From contig NZ_LGPC01000016.1 of assembly GCF_001431205.1 (NCBI RefSeq), forward strand, positions 620,143-684,142: a DNA stretch of 64,000 bases. The letters are read 5' to 3'. Both the position numbers and the translations under genes were made by a program. Below the pieces are notes generated by a model that worked only from the letters and a program-made list of their open reading frames with translations, had not been told where the DNA came from and made no database searches. This DNA comes from Staphylococcus sp. NAM3COL9 (lineage in GTDB: Bacteria > Bacillota > Bacilli > Staphylococcales > Staphylococcaceae). Positions 63,332 through 64,000 of the stretch are shown in pieces. Within the stretch, counting starts at the first letter, position 1, and each line of letters starts with the position of its first letter.

Positions 63332-64000
63332 ATGAAATTAGCTGAAAACATTTTACAAGGGGAAAATCTAACTAAAGATATGTTGCTAAAAATTTATGAA
63401 GATTCTAACGTAGACACATTAGATTTATTAAACGAAGCTTACATATTAAGAAAACACTATTATGGCAAAAAAGTTAAATTAAACATGATTTTAAACGCAA
63501 AAAGTGGTATATGCCCTGAAGATTGTGGTTATTGCGGTCAATCTAGAGATATGAAACAAAAGCAACGGTACGCTCTAGTACCAGAAGAACAAATTGTGAG
63601 TGGTGCCAAAGTAGCACATGAAAACAATATAGGCACTTATTGTATTGTTATGAGTGGCAGAGGTCCTAGTAATAAAGAAATTGATCATATAAGTAGAACT
63701 GTAGAAGAAATTAAATCAAACCATCCTCAATTGAAAATATGTGCATGTCTTGGTTTAACCAATGATGAGCAAGCAAAAAAACTCAAAACAGCTGGTGTTG
63801 ATAGATATAACCATAATATAAATACTAGTGAAAACTATCACGAAGAAGTTGTAACTACACATACTTATAAGGATAGAACCAATACTTTAGAAATTATGAA
63901 AGAAAATAATATTTCACCCTGTTCTGGTGTAATTTGTGGGATGGGAGAGTCAAACCAAGATATTATTGATATGGCGTTCGCCTTAAAAGAAATCGACGCC
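63332..64000 (+). CDS. bioB: Biotin synthase, N-terminal part (runs off right edge)
   Basis: The first 223 residues are seen. The radical-SAM cluster cysteines are Cys61, Cys65 and Cys68 (CPEDCGYC), and the BioB segments [29 protein letters not shown] and [11 protein letters not shown] are present. It inserts sulfur into dethiobiotin. GAGGAG precedes ATG 63332, and the BirA operator lies upstream, so biotin should repress it. Confidence 0.96.
   Translation, partial: MKLAENILQGENLTKDMLLKIYEDSNVDTLDLLNEAYILRKHYYGKKVKLNMILNAKSGICPEDCGYCGQSRDMKQKQRYALVPEEQIVSGAKVAHENNIGTYCIVMSGRGPSNKEIDHISRTVEEIKSNHPQLKICACLGLTNDEQAKKLKTAGVDRYNHNINTSENYHEEVVTTHTYKDRTNTLEIMKENNISPCSGVICGMGESNQDIIDMAFALKEIDA

Overview
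The window reads as a low-GC Staphylococcus chromosome. SceD-type transglycosylase, the lacPH/lacR lactose locus, the many strong AGGAGG ribosome binding sites and TTG starts, and a BirA-controlled bioB all fit. The sugar repertoire (L-rhamnose, lactose/beta-galactosidase, a pentitol-type PTS) suggests the coagulase-negative saprophyticus/xylosus group, but the species is inference. No rRNA, tRNA, CRISPR array, complete insertion sequence or phage was recognised. Two genes run off the edges: sceD on the left and bioB on the right.

Layout. 1-2.3 kb: sceD 5' part, a DinB/YfiT-like protein and a decayed anion symporter. 2.3-11 kb: a compact locus that looks like ethanolamine catabolism without ethanolamine ammonia-lyase. 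It has a divergent M20 hydrolase, an aldehyde dehydrogenase / glutamine-synthetase-like ligase / short-chain dehydrogenase operon, the EutH permease, and the EutV (ANTAR) / EutW two-component pair. Both the catabolic operon and eutH are preceded by a hexaloop hairpin overlapping an intrinsic terminator, as expected for EutV antitermination. 11.1-18.7 kb: a complete L-rhamnose operon (rhaB-rhaA-rhaD-rhaM-MFS-aldA) with a divergent DeoR regulator. 18.9-25.6 kb: a galactitol-family polyol PTS with its PRD activator, two polyol dehydrogenases and a 51-residue membrane protein. 25.7-27.6 kb: YitT and a FadH-type reductase with a cre site. 27.9-32.8 kb: a TRAP transporter operon (unusual for staphylococci) with a nitrilase-family amidase, a DUF2848 protein and a GntR regulator.

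33.1-36.4 kb: a membrane glycosyltransferase pair and a GNAT protein. 36.5-44.6 kb: a surface/secreted accessory region with a broken gene, a MrcB_N-HNH endonuclease, a lipoprotein, a secreted purple-acid-type phosphatase, a secreted poly-gamma-glutamate hydrolase and a secreted nuclease split by a 7-bp duplication. 44.8-47 kb: small unknown genes, an acyl-CoA thioesterase and a LysR regulator. 47.2-52.6 kb: lacH, lacP and divergent lacR. 52.7-58.4 kb: a small acidic/basic repeat protein, a tautomerase, a sodium:solute symporter with a 34-residue partner, a flavin monooxygenase of the NtaA/SnaA/DszA type and a divergent FAD hydroxylase. 58.7-64 kb: a 2-oxoglutarate dioxygenase of the amino-acid hydroxylase family, DUF1304, MerR, a medium-chain oxidoreductase, a second sodium:solute symporter and bioB.

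The most interesting item is the ethanolamine locus. The gene set can be read as a gamma-glutamylation route (ligase, alcohol dehydrogenase, aldehyde dehydrogenase, hydrolase) wired to an ethanolamine-type sensor, ANTAR regulator and permease. Family assignments are from sequence recognition only; no database search was run.
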